The notes below the pieces were generated by a model that was not told where the DNA came from, searched no databases, and saw only the letters and a program-made list of their open reading frames with translations. DNA of 64,000 bases from NCBI RefSeq assembly GCF_014200435.1, contig NZ_JACHBR010000002.1:982501-1046500 (forward strand), given 5' to 3'. Origin of the DNA: Sphaerisporangium krabiense (GTDB lineage Bacteria > Actinomycetota > Actinomycetes > Streptosporangiales > Streptosporangiaceae). A program made the position numbers and the translations under genes. Below, in pieces: positions 15,780 to 23,400 of the stretch; the first letter of the stretch is position 1, and each line of letters opens with the position of its first letter.

Positions 15780-17666
15780 ATGGACATGGAAGTGACGGCG
15801 TGGCATTCGCTGTATCACGCGATGCACGCCAACGAGGACCGGCGGCCCTTCTCCGGGGCGACGCTGCGGCGCATCGCCGCCTTCGCCCGGCCGCACCGCC
15901 GCATGCTCGTCTTCTACTTACTGCTCAGCGTCGTGGGCGCGGTGCTCGCCGTCGCCTCGCCCGTGCTCGCCGGGCGCGTGGTCGACGCCATCGTGCGGCG
16001 CGAGGCCCTGGACCTCGTGGTCACCCTCGCCGTGCTGATCGCCGTCATCGCCCTGGTCGACGCCGGGCTCGGCCTGGTCACCCGCTGGCTCTCCGCCAGC
16101 ATCGGCGAGGGCCTCATCCTCGACCTGCGCAGGGCCGTCTACGACCACGTCCAGCGCATGCCGGTCGCGTTCTTCACCCGCACCAGGACCGGGGCGCTGG
16201 TCAGCCGCCTCAACAACGACGTCATCGGCGCCCAGCGGGCCTTCAGCGACACGCTGTCCGGCGTGGTCGGCAACGTCGTCACGCTGATCCTCACGCTCGT
16301 CGTCATGATCGGCCTGTCCTGGCAGGTCACGCTGCTGGCGCTGCTGCTGCTCCCCGTCTTCGTGCTGCCCGCGCGGCGCATGGGCTCGCGCCTCGCCCGC
16401 CTGGAGCGCGAGGCCGCCGGCCACAACGCCCACATGAGCACGCAGATGACCGAGCGCTTCTCCGCGCCCGGCGCGACGCTCATCAAGCTCTTCGGCAGGC
16501 CCGCCCGCGAGTCGGCCGAGTTCGCCGCGCGCGCCAGCCGGGTCCGTGACATCGGCGTGCGCACGGCGATGGTGCAGTCGGTGTTCGTCACGGCCCTCAC
16601 CCTGGTGTCCGCCCTCGCGCTCGCCATCGTCTACGGCCTCGGCGGCTTCTACTCCCTGCGCGGCGGGCTGGAGGCCGGCGACGTCGTCGCCCTCGCCCTG
16701 CTGCTCACCCGCCTGTACGCGCCGCTGACCGCCCTGGCGAGCGCGCGCGTCGAGGTCATGAGCGCGCTGGTCAGCTTCGAGCGGGTCTTCGAGGTGCTCG
16801 ACCTCAAGCCGCTCATCTCCGACAAGCCCGACGCCCGCGCCGTCCCCGAGGGGCCGGTCTCGGTCGAGTTCGACGACGTGCGCTTCTCCTATCCCTCCGC
16901 GGACAAGGTGTCGCTGGCCTCCCTCGAAGAGGTGGCGACCCTCGACACCCGCGGCGGCGCCCAGGTCCTGCACGGTGTGTCCTTCGCGGTCGAACCCGGG
17001 CAGATGGTCGCGCTCGTCGGCTCCTCCGGCGCGGGCAAGTCGACGATCGCCCAGCTTCTGAACCGCCTGTACGACGTCGACTCCGGCGCCGTGCGGCTGT
17101 CGGGCGTCGACGTCCGCGACCTCGCCGGCGAGTCGATCCGCGACACGCTCGGCATGGTCACCCAGGACGGCCACCTGTTCCACGAGTCCGTCCGCGCCAA
17201 CCTGCTGCTGGCCAGGCCCGAGGCGAGCGAGGACGACCTGTGGGAGGTGCTGCGCCGCGCCCGGCTGGACGCGCTGGTGCGGGCGCTGCCCGACGGGCTC
17301 GACACCATCGTCGGCGAGCGCGGGTACCGGCTGTCGGGCGGCGAGCGCCAGCGCCTGACGATCGCGCGCCTGCTGCTCGCCCGCCCGCGCGTCGTGATCC
17401 TCGACGAGGCCACCGCGCACCTGGACTCCACCTCCGAGGCCGCCGTGCAGGAGGCCCTGGGCGAGGCCCTCGCCGGGCGCACCGCCGTTGTCATCGCCCA
17501 CCGCCTGTCCACGGTCCGCGCGGCCGACCTCATCCTCGTCATCGAGGACGGCCGGGTGGTGGAGCGTGGCACCCACCTCGACCTGCTGGCCGCCGGCGGC
17601 CGCTACGAGCAGCTCTACCGCACCCAGTTCGACGAACACCCCACCCCCGAACCCGCCACCCGCTGA
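15780..17666 (+). CDS. ABC exporter (fused membrane and ATPase domains), predicted SoxR target
   Basis: A 628-residue half-size exporter. Six transmembrane helices span about residues 40-320 (LVFYLLLSVVGAVLAVASPVLAGRVVD onward, with the coupling segment MPVAFFTRTRTGALVSRLNND). The ATPase domain has Walker A GSSGAGKST near residue 414, signature LSGGERQRLTIARLLLARP near 518, Walker B RVVILDEATAHLDS and a switch His in VVIAHRLSTV. The ATG at 15780 (MDMEVTAWHSLYHAM) is preferred; a GTG one codon upstream is possible. It probably acts as a homodimer exporting hydrophobic compounds. SoxR control suggests efflux of redox-active metabolites such as quinones or phenazines. Proximity to cydAB is suggestive, but it lacks the paired CydC/CydD arrangement. 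Confidence 0.9.
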   Translation: MDMEVTAWHSLYHAMHANEDRRPFSGATLRRIAAFARPHRRMLVFYLLLSVVGAVLAVASPVLAGRVVDAIVRREALDLVVTLAVLIAVIALVDAGLGLVTRWLSASIGEGLILDLRRAVYDHVQRMPVAFFTRTRTGALVSRLNNDVIGAQRAFSDTLSGVVGNVVTLILTLVVMIGLSWQVTLLALLLLPVFVLPARRMGSRLARLEREAAGHNAHMSTQMTERFSAPGATLIKLFGRPARESAEFAARASRVRDIGVRTAMVQSVFVTALTLVSALALAIVYGLGGFYSLRGGLEAGDVVALALLLTRLYAPLTALASARVEVMSALVSFERVFEVLDLKPLISDKPDARAVPEGPVSVEFDDVRFSYPSADKVSLASLEEVATLDTRGGAQVLHGVSFAVEPGQMVALVGSSGAGKSTIAQLLNRLYDVDSGAVRLSGVDVRDLAGESIRDTLGMVTQDGHLFHESVRANLLLARPEASEDDLWEVLRRARLDALVRALPDGLDTIVGERGYRLSGGERQRLTIARLLLARPRVVILDEATAHLDSTSEAAVQEALGEALAGRTAVVIAHRLSTVRAADLILVIEDGRVVERGTHLDLLAAGGRYEQLYRTQFDEHPTPEPATR

Positions 17667-17699
17667 CCCCTCACCGTTCCCCACCCTCACGCCCCGCCG

Positions 17700-17757
17700 A
17701 CGCCGGATGGCCGTGCCCGCACCGCTCTTCAGTGCGTGCCGCACGGCCGTCCGGCGT
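17700..17757 (+). terminator. Terminator hairpin after the ABC exporter
   Basis: A 17-bp stem (17700-17716 with 17741-17757) pairs ACGCCGGATGGCCGTGC with GCACGGCCGTCCGGCGT, with one A/G position forming a T-G wobble. It starts 34 bp after the stop codon. Confidence 0.65.
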
Positions 17758-18107
17758 GCCGGCCGCGCGTGACCGGGCCACGGCCGGCACGGACGTCTTC
17801 TTCCCGCGAGGGAGGGTTCCGGCCAGGCCGGTCACCGGTTGAGCCTCGCGGGGCTCTTCCGGCAGGGGAGTGGCCGGGTGGGCACTCCCCGGACGTGAGG
17901 GCACGACGGTCTCGTAGGGAGGGCGGGAAAGTTCGGTGCTCTCCCACGGACGGCGATGTGCGGTGCCCAGGCTGAAGTGGTGTGCGGTCTCCCTGCGGAG
18001 AACCGGTGCCATCTCCAAGGCGCGACAGGTGCGGAACCTCCGAAGGGGGAGACGGGGAGTCTTCCGGTGGAAGTGAGAGGGCGGTATCGGGGGGAGTGGT
18101 GGGTGGG
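17758..18107. other. Stretch without a recognisable gene
   Basis: Between the exporter terminator and the small gene ending at 18108 no frame on either strand shows a plausible start, ribosome binding site and protein-like composition together. Nothing else was recognised here. Confidence 0.4.
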
Positions 18108-18473
18108 TCAGCGGTCCCAGGGGGCGGTTTCGCCCATTTTTGCGTAGTAGCGGGCGAGGTGGGCTTTGACGCCTTCCACGTCGGCCTTGGGGATGTCGAT
18201 GCCGCCGCGCGCGCCCTGCATGATGGCGCCGGCGGCCATCACGGCGTGCGGCACGACGGTCAAGCGCCCGTTGATGACGTCGGCGATCGGCAGCTTGTAG
18301 GAGCCGAACTCGTCGGGCTTGTCGCCGTCGTACCAGATGTGGGCCTCGCGGTAGCGGGCGTTCGGCTCCTTCTCCGCGCCGGCCCATTCCCGGACGTGCT
18401 TGTCGGCGGCGGCCCCGTCCCACTCGCGTTCGCGGTCGGCCAGCGGCAGGTCCTGGAACTTGGTGACGGTCAT
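18108..18473 (-). CDS. Conserved small protein of unknown function, likely stress-induced
   Basis: The 121-residue soluble product starts MTVTKFQDLPLADREREWDGAA. Its conserved-looking core is PDEFGSYKLPIADVINGRLTVVPHAVMAAGAIMQGARGGIDIP, ending VKAHLARYYAKMGETAPW. I associate this type of core with a small domain also seen in phage head-maturation proteins and in stand-alone actinobacterial proteins, but cannot name a function. No signal or membrane segment is visible. GGGGAGGAG precedes the ATG. A sigmaB-like promoter at 18524-18547 lies about 50 bases upstream, which suggests stress or stationary-phase expression. There is no other phage gene nearby. Confidence 0.72.
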   Translation of the reverse strand: MTVTKFQDLPLADREREWDGAAADKHVREWAGAEKEPNARYREAHIWYDGDKPDEFGSYKLPIADVINGRLTVVPHAVMAAGAIMQGARGGIDIPKADVEGVKAHLARYYAKMGETAPWDR

Positions 18474-18523
18474 GGTGACACTCCTCCCCGAGCCGCGCGC
18501 AGGACGCGCGTACATGGCTGTGC

Positions 18524-18547
18524 CTACCCGTTCCCGGCTCACCGAAC
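18524..18547 (-). promoter_or_regulatory. SigmaB-like promoter GTTC-N14-GGGTAG
   Basis: On the reverse strand GTTC (18547-18544) is followed after exactly 14 bases by GGGTAG (18529-18524), close to the GTTT-N14-16-GGGTAT pattern of actinomycete sigmaB-type stress sigma factors. It reads into the gene starting at 18473. The same arrangement occurs at 30773-30796. Confidence 0.5.
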
Positions 18548-18654
18548 GAGCACGCCCGCCACTTCGCCCGGCGCGCCGGGGTAGGGAAGAGCGGCATTGT
18601 GAGATGACCCGCGCGGGCCGCGTCAACTGCGAGACCCCTCCGTGCGGGGTCAGT

Positions 18655-18786
18655 AGTGCGACGGCTCCAGGGGCCAAGGGGCCGGAGTGCGACGGCTCCG
18701 TGTGTCCGGGAGTTCGCAGTGCGACGGCTCCGTGCGGCCGGGGCAGAGTGGGAAGGGTGCGGAACGGCCGTGGTCGAGAGTGCGAC
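18655..18786. repeat. Short ~31-bp-period direct repeats
   Basis: The motif AGTGCGACGGCTCC occurs at 18655-18668, 18686-18699 and 18718-18731, at steps of 31 and 32 bp. A degenerate fourth copy AGTGCGAC lies at 18779-18786, about two periods on. The repeats occupy the non-coding gap downstream of the STAS gene at 18826-19197. No spacer/repeat structure typical of CRISPR is present. Confidence 0.6.
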
Positions 18787-18825
18787 GCGGGCGGGACGGC
18801 CGGGGGCGGGAGCGTATGGGTCGGG

Positions 18826-19197
18826 TCAGGAGAAGGTGAGGGAGGCGCGGCTTTCCAGGGGGCCGCCGGCGAGGGCGGCGTCGACGGTGGGGTAGATGTC
18901 GAAAGCGGCGTCTATGCCGGTCAGAGTCATGATCCTTCTCGGGGTGGGGTGCAGGGAGCACAGCGCGCACGTGCCGCCGCACCTCTGCGCCTTGGCGCCC
19001 GCGCGGACCAGGACGCGCAGGCCGGAGGAGTCGATGAAGCTCATACGCGAAAGATCGAAGATCAGTTGAGGTGGTCTGGCGCGGAACGCCTCGTCGATGT
19101 CCTCGCCCAGCCTGGGAACCCCGTTGCGGTCCACCTCGCCGATGATGGCGATGACGGTGAACTCGCGACGGTTCTCCCGACTTACCGTCAACGGCAT
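18826..19197 (-). CDS. STAS-domain anti-anti-sigma factor
   Basis: The 123-residue single-domain product has the RsbV/SpoIIAA fold: an early strand TVIAIIGEVDRNGVPRLGEDIDEAF, then PPQLIFDLSRMSFIDSSGLRVLVRAGAKAQ. The phosphoacceptor Ser lies in the FIDSSGLRVL motif. ATG at 19197 follows GGAGG. Such proteins bind and sequester an anti-sigma kinase when unphosphorylated, freeing a sigma factor. No kinase or sigma gene adjoins, so its partner is elsewhere. Two Cys (CALC) near residue 90 are unusual and could add redox sensitivity, an inference only. A second STAS protein is at 37828-38196. Confidence 0.88.
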   Translation of the reverse strand: MPLTVSRENRREFTVIAIIGEVDRNGVPRLGEDIDEAFRARPPQLIFDLSRMSFIDSSGLRVLVRAGAKAQRCGGTCALCSLHPTPRRIMTLTGIDAAFDIYPTVDAALAGGPLESRASLTFS

Positions 19198-19299
19198 GTC
19201 GTAACCTCCACGGCTGGGGACCTGCCCCTTACAGTCTGTTCCCGGTGGACGTGCGATTACAAGAACGTGGGGCACGCAAAACGTCCGGAGTCAAGTATT

Positions 19300-19795
19300 C
19301 ACCCAACCCCGACACCTGTGATCCATCCCGGTCCTGACAGCCGCCCGCAGGGCCGCGCGGTATGTCGGACCTGCGTGGACGGTCTCGTTTGCGGCTTTTC
19401 ACCCGCGCCTGATGCCAGTGGTTTATCCAGGTCCTGACGTTCTTTCGTGGGTTCGTGCGGTGTGTCGGCCCTGCCTGGATGGTCGCCGTTTGTCGCTATT
19501 CGACCGTGCCTCGTGCCGGTGGGGTTGTCCGGATTCTGATGTCTTCCCGTGGAGCGCGCGGTGTGTCGGTCCTGCGTGGACGGCCTCTGTGGCCGGGCAT
19601 TCATCTGCGCCTGGTGCTGGTGGTCTGTCCTGGTTTCGACGTCCTCCCGCGGAGCCGCGTGGGGGTGTCGGACGCACGTGGGCGGTCTCTGTTCGTGGTG
19701 TTCGCCTGTGCCCGGTGCCGGTGATCCCTCCAGGGGCCGGCCTCTTCCGTGGGGGCGTGCGGTGTGCTGGTGCTGCGGGACGGGGTCTCTTTGTG
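19300..19795. repeat. Degenerate ~100-bp tandem repeat array, about five units
   Basis: Successive units begin with variants of GTGCGGTGTGTCGG at 19356, 19456, 19556, 19657 and 19757, a period of 100-101 bp. A partial unit precedes them from about 19300 (its GGTCCTGAC matches the same place in the next unit), and the last unit decays after about 19795. Units share a middle CTGCGTGGACGGTCT-like block and a late GGTCCTGAC-like block. Because 100 is not a multiple of three, a repeat protein would change frame every unit, so the array is read as non-coding. It lies between the STAS gene start and the sulfotransferase-like gene. Its role is unknown. Confidence 0.8.
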
Positions 19796-19865
19796 GGGAT
19801 ATGGGGCGGGTTTTGCTTGTTCGGCGGGAGTCTGGGGGGAGGGGGCGGCGCGGTGGGGGAGGCGT

Positions 19866-20591
19866 ATGCGGGTCATCGGAGTGGGGTTCGGCCGGACGGG
19901 GACGTTGTCGCTGAAGGCGGCGCTGGAGAGGCTGGGGTTCGCTCCCTGCAATCACATGCGGGAGGTCATGGCCAGCCCCGCGCTGATCCATGGCTGGCTC
20001 GACATCGTCGAGGGCCGATCCCGGGACTGGGACGGGGTGCTCGGCGGGTTCGACGCCACCGTCGACTGGCCGGCGGCCGCGTACTGGCGGGAACTGGCCG
20101 CGCACTATCCGGCCGCCAAGGTCGTGCTCACGGTCAGGGACCCCGAGGCGTGGTACGCGAGCATGTGCGCCACGATCTTCGACGAGGCTCGCGCCCACGG
20201 GCCGGCGGTGCGACTGCTGGCGCGGCTCAGCGCCGACTACCGCGCGTTCCGCCGCATGGCCTACCTCGCCGTGATCCAGCGGTCGCTCGGCGGCGTGGGC
20301 ACGGACAAGGAGGCGCTGATCCGGCGCTTCGAGGAGCACGTGCGCGAGGTGCGCGCGGCGATCCCCGCGGAGCGGCTGCTGGTCTACGACGTGCGGCAGG
20401 GGTGGGCGCCGCTGTGCGCGTTCCTCGGCGTGCCCGTGCCGGACGAGCCGTTCCCCCGGCTCAACGACCGCCAGACCTTCGGCCGCCTGCTGCGGAAGTT
20501 CATGCTCCGCACGGCCTTCCGTCTCTCTCCGGCACGCGGCCGGCGCCCCCCGACTCTCCCGTCCCCCCGAGGAGCCCGCCCCCGCTCATGA
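19866..20591 (+). CDS. Sulfotransferase-like protein
   Basis: The 241-residue product starts MRVIGVGFGRTGTLSLKAALERLGF, the PAPS-binding 5'-phosphosulfate loop of the sulfotransferase-like family. CNHMREVM follows, and VVLTVRDPEAWYASM is the 3'-phosphate-binding strand and helix with Arg-Asp. The core ends near residue 215; the last 25 residues are Pro/Arg-rich and may be disordered or partly over-read. GGGGGAGG precedes the ATG. The closest relatives in my memory are bacterial and fungal NAD-dependent-epimerase-misnamed sulfotransferases with unknown substrates. It follows directly on the 100-bp repeat array, so its promoter probably lies within or next to that array. Confidence 0.82.
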   Translation: MRVIGVGFGRTGTLSLKAALERLGFAPCNHMREVMASPALIHGWLDIVEGRSRDWDGVLGGFDATVDWPAAAYWRELAAHYPAAKVVLTVRDPEAWYASMCATIFDEARAHGPAVRLLARLSADYRAFRRMAYLAVIQRSLGGVGTDKEALIRRFEEHVREVRAAIPAERLLVYDVRQGWAPLCAFLGVPVPDEPFPRLNDRQTFGRLLRKFMLRTAFRLSPARGRRPPTLPSPRGARPRS

Positions 20592-20717
20592 ACCGCCCCG
20601 TACGCACCGGCGCCCCACGCCCGTACCCCCGCCACTGACGCGACCTCCCACGGCGGCGTCCGTGCTCATGCGAACCCTCGCGCCTGTACCCCCGTCCGCG
20701 GCTCACGCGACCTCCCA
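20584..20717. repeat. Imperfect duplicated segment
   Basis: GTACCCCCG, a short variable stretch, then ACGCGACCTCCCA occurs at 20623-20650 and again at 20686-20717. Both copies are preceded by a GCTCATG(C)GAACC block (20584 and 20664). The duplication overlaps the end of the sulfotransferase-like gene and may explain its odd tail. Confidence 0.45.
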
Positions 20718-20800
20718 GGTCGGCGAGCCCCCGCTCGGCGGCTCCCGTGCGGCGCGGTCAGCGTCGCCGGGAGTCTGGCACGGGGGTCGTGGGTGCGGGT

Positions 20801-21823
20801 TCACCAGTCGCCGTCGCCGTCGTCGCCGTCGAACAGGTCGCCGATCTCGTCGATGGCCTCGGCCGCCACGATGCCGCCGATGACGCCGGCCGCTCCGGCC
20901 GCCGCCACCGTGCCCCAGCCGGGGCCGTGGTGGCGGTCGTCGTAGTGGCCGCCGTGCGGGTGGTGCGGGTCGCCGTGGTGGCCGTACGGGCCGTGGCCGT
21001 ACGGGTCGTGACCCATGCCGTGGCTCATCCCGTGACCCATGCCGTGGCCGCCGCGGTGGGCCAGGCCGTCCATCCAGCGGGCGATCTCGGCGGCCCAGTC
21101 CATCTGCAGGGCCTGCTCGTGGCCGACCTGGAAGCGGCCGTAGACGTCGTGCCCTGAGGTGAACAGGCCGCCGCGCTTGTCGGCCTCCAGGACGACGGCC
21201 AGCCCGTGCGGGTCGGCGACGAACGTCAGCTCGACCTCGTTGACCCGGCCGGCCCACTGCGCGGGCGGGTAGTACTCGATCTCCTGGAAGAACGGCAGCC
21301 GCTGGTGGACGCCGTGGATGCGGCCCGCCTCCATGTCGGCCTTCTTGAGGTGGAAGCCGAGCCGGGCGAAGGCGTCGAGGACGCGCTCCTGCGAGGGCAG
21401 CGGCATGACCGCCACGGGGTCGAGGTCGCCCTTGTCGACGGCCCTGGCCACCGAGAGCTCGGTGCGCACCCCGACCGTCGCGCCGCGCAGCGGGCCGCCG
21501 AGGGCCTCGGTGATCGGCGTCTCCCAGGGGATGGAGAACTGGAACGGGACGGCGTGCCGCCGGCCCGCGCCCAGGTGGAAGGGCCCGGAGACCCGGACCT
21601 GGAAGAACTCCGAGGTTCCGGTGTGCTCGTGGTCTCCGGACTCGATCTCGACGCGCGTGACGAGCCCGAGCGCGATGTACTCGACGTCGAAGTCCAGCTC
21701 ACCGCCCTGGACGCGCACCTCTCCGCTCAGCGTGCCGCCGGGGCGCACGCGCGGCGTGGCGAGGACCGTGTCCACCGAAGGACCCCCGACCCCCAAGGCT
21801 CCCAGCATCCTCTTGAAGACCAC
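20801..21823 (-). CDS. Spo0M-like sporulation-control protein
   Basis: The 340-residue product begins VVFKRMLGALGVGGPSVDTVL, typical of Spo0M, with an arrestin-like beta-sandwich: VRPGGTLSGEVRVQGGELDFDVEYIALGLVTRVE, later RHAVPFQFSIPWETPITEALGG, and a second domain around EIEYYPPAQWAGRVNEVELTFVADPHGLAVVLEADKRGG. GTG at 21823 is preferred because AGGAGA then has eight-base spacing; GTG at 21829 leaves two. The C-terminal 80 residues add a His/Gly-rich tract (repeats of HGMGHGM and GHGPYGHH), a glycine-rich hydrophobic helix and an acidic DGDDGDGDW end. Spo0M modulates sporulation initiation in Bacillus; the role here is inferred. Confidence 0.88.
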   Translation of the reverse strand: MVFKRMLGALGVGGPSVDTVLATPRVRPGGTLSGEVRVQGGELDFDVEYIALGLVTRVEIESGDHEHTGTSEFFQVRVSGPFHLGAGRRHAVPFQFSIPWETPITEALGGPLRGATVGVRTELSVARAVDKGDLDPVAVMPLPSQERVLDAFARLGFHLKKADMEAGRIHGVHQRLPFFQEIEYYPPAQWAGRVNEVELTFVADPHGLAVVLEADKRGGLFTSGHDVYGRFQVGHEQALQMDWAAEIARWMDGLAHRGGHGMGHGMSHGMGHDPYGHGPYGHHGDPHHPHGGHYDDRHHGPGWGTVAAAGAAGVIGGIVAAEAIDEIGDLFDGDDGDGDW

Positions 21824-21850
21824 GGCCACCTCTCCTGCTGTCGTCGGGCG

Positions 21851-21894
21851 TGACGAAGACTCTAAGCGGACTCAGGCCGGACTCTGATCGGACT
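21851..21894 (-). repeat. Tandem 11-bp repeats upstream of the spo0M-like gene
   Basis: On the reverse strand four contiguous 11-bp units read AGTCCGATCAG, AGTCCGGCCTG, AGTCCGCTTAG and a weaker AGTCTTCGTCA (21894 down to 21851). An 11-bp direct-repeat period is one helical turn and is the format bound by OmpR-type and SARP-type winged-helix activators. The block is 28-71 bp before the GTG start, so it overlaps the promoter. Confidence 0.65.
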
Positions 21895-21961
21895 GATCGG
21901 ATTCCGGTCGAAGAGGCAACGAGCCGCGCCCGGCGGCGGTTCCCGCGTCGCGGGGGCCGGC

Positions 21962-22327
21962 TCACCCGGTGGGCGTGACGAATTCGGGGCGGTCCAGCAC
22001 GCGCAGCCAGGTGCCGTCCTGCTGGCGGCGCGCCACCTGCGCCCGCGCGCCCGCGCCGTCCTTCGGCGGGGTGGAGGTCAGCGCCAGATCGCCGCTGACC
22101 AGCGTGGGAAGCGGCGTCTCCGGCGCGAAGCGCGGCGCCTGGGCCAGCACCTTCTCCCACAGCGCTCGGATCGCCTCGCGGCCCGTGGTGAAGCTCCCGG
22201 GCGGGTAGGCCATGACGGCGTCCTCCTCATAGAGGGCGGCGACCCCTTCGGCGTCGCCGGCGTTGGCCCGTTCGACGAACAGGCGCGTGAGGTCCTCGGG
22301 CCTGCGGGCACGCTCGCGTTCCGTCAT
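21962..22327 (-). CDS. SnoaL-like (NTF2-fold) protein
   Basis: The 121-residue product has the SgcJ/YybH-type NTF2-like pattern: an N-terminal helix EDLTRLFVERANAGDAEGVAALYEEDAVMAYPPG, GREAIRALWEKVLA, and C-terminal strands ending DGTWLRVLDRPEF. Such proteins are cone-shaped dimers that bind small hydrophobic ligands or act as isomerases or hydrolases; the function cannot be chosen from sequence. ATG at 22327 follows GGAG. It diverges from a LysR regulator 103 bp away, which is probably its regulator. A near-palindrome TGCTGACAGCA in the shared region is a possible site. Confidence 0.85.
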   Translation of the reverse strand: MTERERARRPEDLTRLFVERANAGDAEGVAALYEEDAVMAYPPGSFTTGREAIRALWEKVLAQAPRFAPETPLPTLVSGDLALTSTPPKDGAGARAQVARRQQDGTWLRVLDRPEFVTPTG

Positions 22328-22416
22328 GACGATCTCCGATCCGGTGGTCTTCTGCTGACAGCACCGAGCCTGCCAAGCGAGCGGCCAGAAGTCCAACAGA
22401 TGGTTCTGCTGAGATC

Positions 22417-22431
22417 TAGAATCATCTCTTA
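22417..22431 (+). promoter_or_regulatory. -10 element of the LysR gene, possible leaderless transcript
   Basis: TAGAAT (22417-22422), one mismatch from TATAAT, ends eight bases before the ATG at 22431, and no ribosome binding site precedes that ATG. Transcription would start at or within a base or two of the start codon. The -35 match is poor (CCAACA at 18-bp spacing). Confidence 0.45.
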
Positions 22432-23342
22432 TGGAACTGCGGCAACTGGAGTACTTCGTCGCGGTGGCCGAGGAGGGTGGCTTCACCCGCGCGGCCGAAC
22501 GCGTGCACATCAGCCAGTCAGGGGTGAGCGCCCAGATCCGGCAGCTCGAGCGCGACCTCGGCGCCCCCCTCATCGACCGCTCCGCCCGCACGGTGACGCT
22601 GACCGCCGCGGGGGCCGCGGCGCTGGAGCACGCCCGCGCCGCGCTGGCCTGCGCCGACGCCGTCCGCAAGGCCGTGGACGAGGTGAACGGGCTGGTACGC
22701 GGCCGTCTGACGGTGGGCATGGTCACCGGCTGCACCGTCACGGGCCTGTTCGACGCCCTCGCCGCCTTCCACGGACGCCACCCCGGCGTGGAGATCACCC
22801 TGGTCGAGGACAACTCCGACCGGCTGGTCGAGCGGGTCCGCGCCGGCGCGGCGGACCTGGCGCTGATCGGCGCCTCGGGCGCGCCCCCCGAAGGGCTGCG
22901 GGCGCTGCCGATCATCAGCGAGCCGCTCGTCGCCGCCGTGCCGCCCGGCCACCCCCTCGCGACCCGGCCCGCCGTGACCCTGGACGAGCTGGCAGGCCAT
23001 CCGCTCGTGTGCCTGCCCGAGGGGACGGGCATCCGCGCGGTCCTCGACGAGGCGTGTGCCGCCCGCGGCGTCCGGCCCGGCATCGCGCTGCAGGCCACCG
23101 CGCCGGGCACGGTCGCCGACCTGGCCGTGCGCGGGCTCGGCGTGGCCGTCCTGTCGGAGTCCATCGCCGCCGGGTACGCGGGCTCCCTCGTGGCGCTGCC
23201 CATCGAGGACGCCGGCACGCCCGCCGTCCTGGCGCTGGTCTGGAGGCCCGCCGCCGGCCCCGCGCCGCACGAGTTCGTCCGGCACGCCCGCGAGGCGTTC
23301 GACGTCCCTGAAGATCGCGGACCGGTGGCGCGGGCGCGATGA
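22431..23342 (+). CDS. LysR family transcriptional regulator
   Basis: The 303-residue product has a classical LysR helix-turn-helix (MELRQLEYFVAVAEEGGFTRAAERVHISQSGVSAQIRQLERDLGAPLI) and a periplasmic-binding-like effector domain from about residue 90 (GRLTVGMVTGCTVTGLFDALAAFHGRHPGVEITLVEDNS). It is divergent from the SnoaL-like gene, the standard LysR-target arrangement. There is no ribosome binding site, and a good -10 abuts the ATG, so the message may be leaderless. The coinducer is unknown. The thioesterase 58 bp downstream on the same strand has its own ribosome binding site and could be co-transcribed. Confidence 0.93.
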   Translation: MELRQLEYFVAVAEEGGFTRAAERVHISQSGVSAQIRQLERDLGAPLIDRSARTVTLTAAGAAALEHARAALACADAVRKAVDEVNGLVRGRLTVGMVTGCTVTGLFDALAAFHGRHPGVEITLVEDNSDRLVERVRAGAADLALIGASGAPPEGLRALPIISEPLVAAVPPGHPLATRPAVTLDELAGHPLVCLPEGTGIRAVLDEACAARGVRPGIALQATAPGTVADLAVRGLGVAVLSESIAAGYAGSLVALPIEDAGTPAVLALVWRPAAGPAPHEFVRHAREAFDVPEDRGPVARAR

Positions 23343-23400
23343 TAGGGAGGCCGGCGGGCGCGGTCCCGCCGCCGGATCCTGTGAGCAGAGTGGGGAGATC

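Noticed and set aside
15780-17666. CydD/CydC-type exporter reading of the ABC gene
   Set aside because: cydCD come as two paired half-exporters linked to cydAB; here one exporter has its own SoxR promoter 50 bp after cydB, so cyd assembly is not the best reading.
19299-20339. Reverse-strand open frame through the 100-bp array with repeated RHTAR-like peptides
   Set aside because: The similar peptides appear because the DNA repeats, but they fall in different frames from unit to unit and the frame also lies antisense to the sulfotransferase-like gene.
21962-23218. 418-codon reverse frame from 23218 to 21962
   Set aside because: Only its last 121 codons are the SnoaL-like protein with a ribosome binding site; the rest is antisense to the LysR gene.
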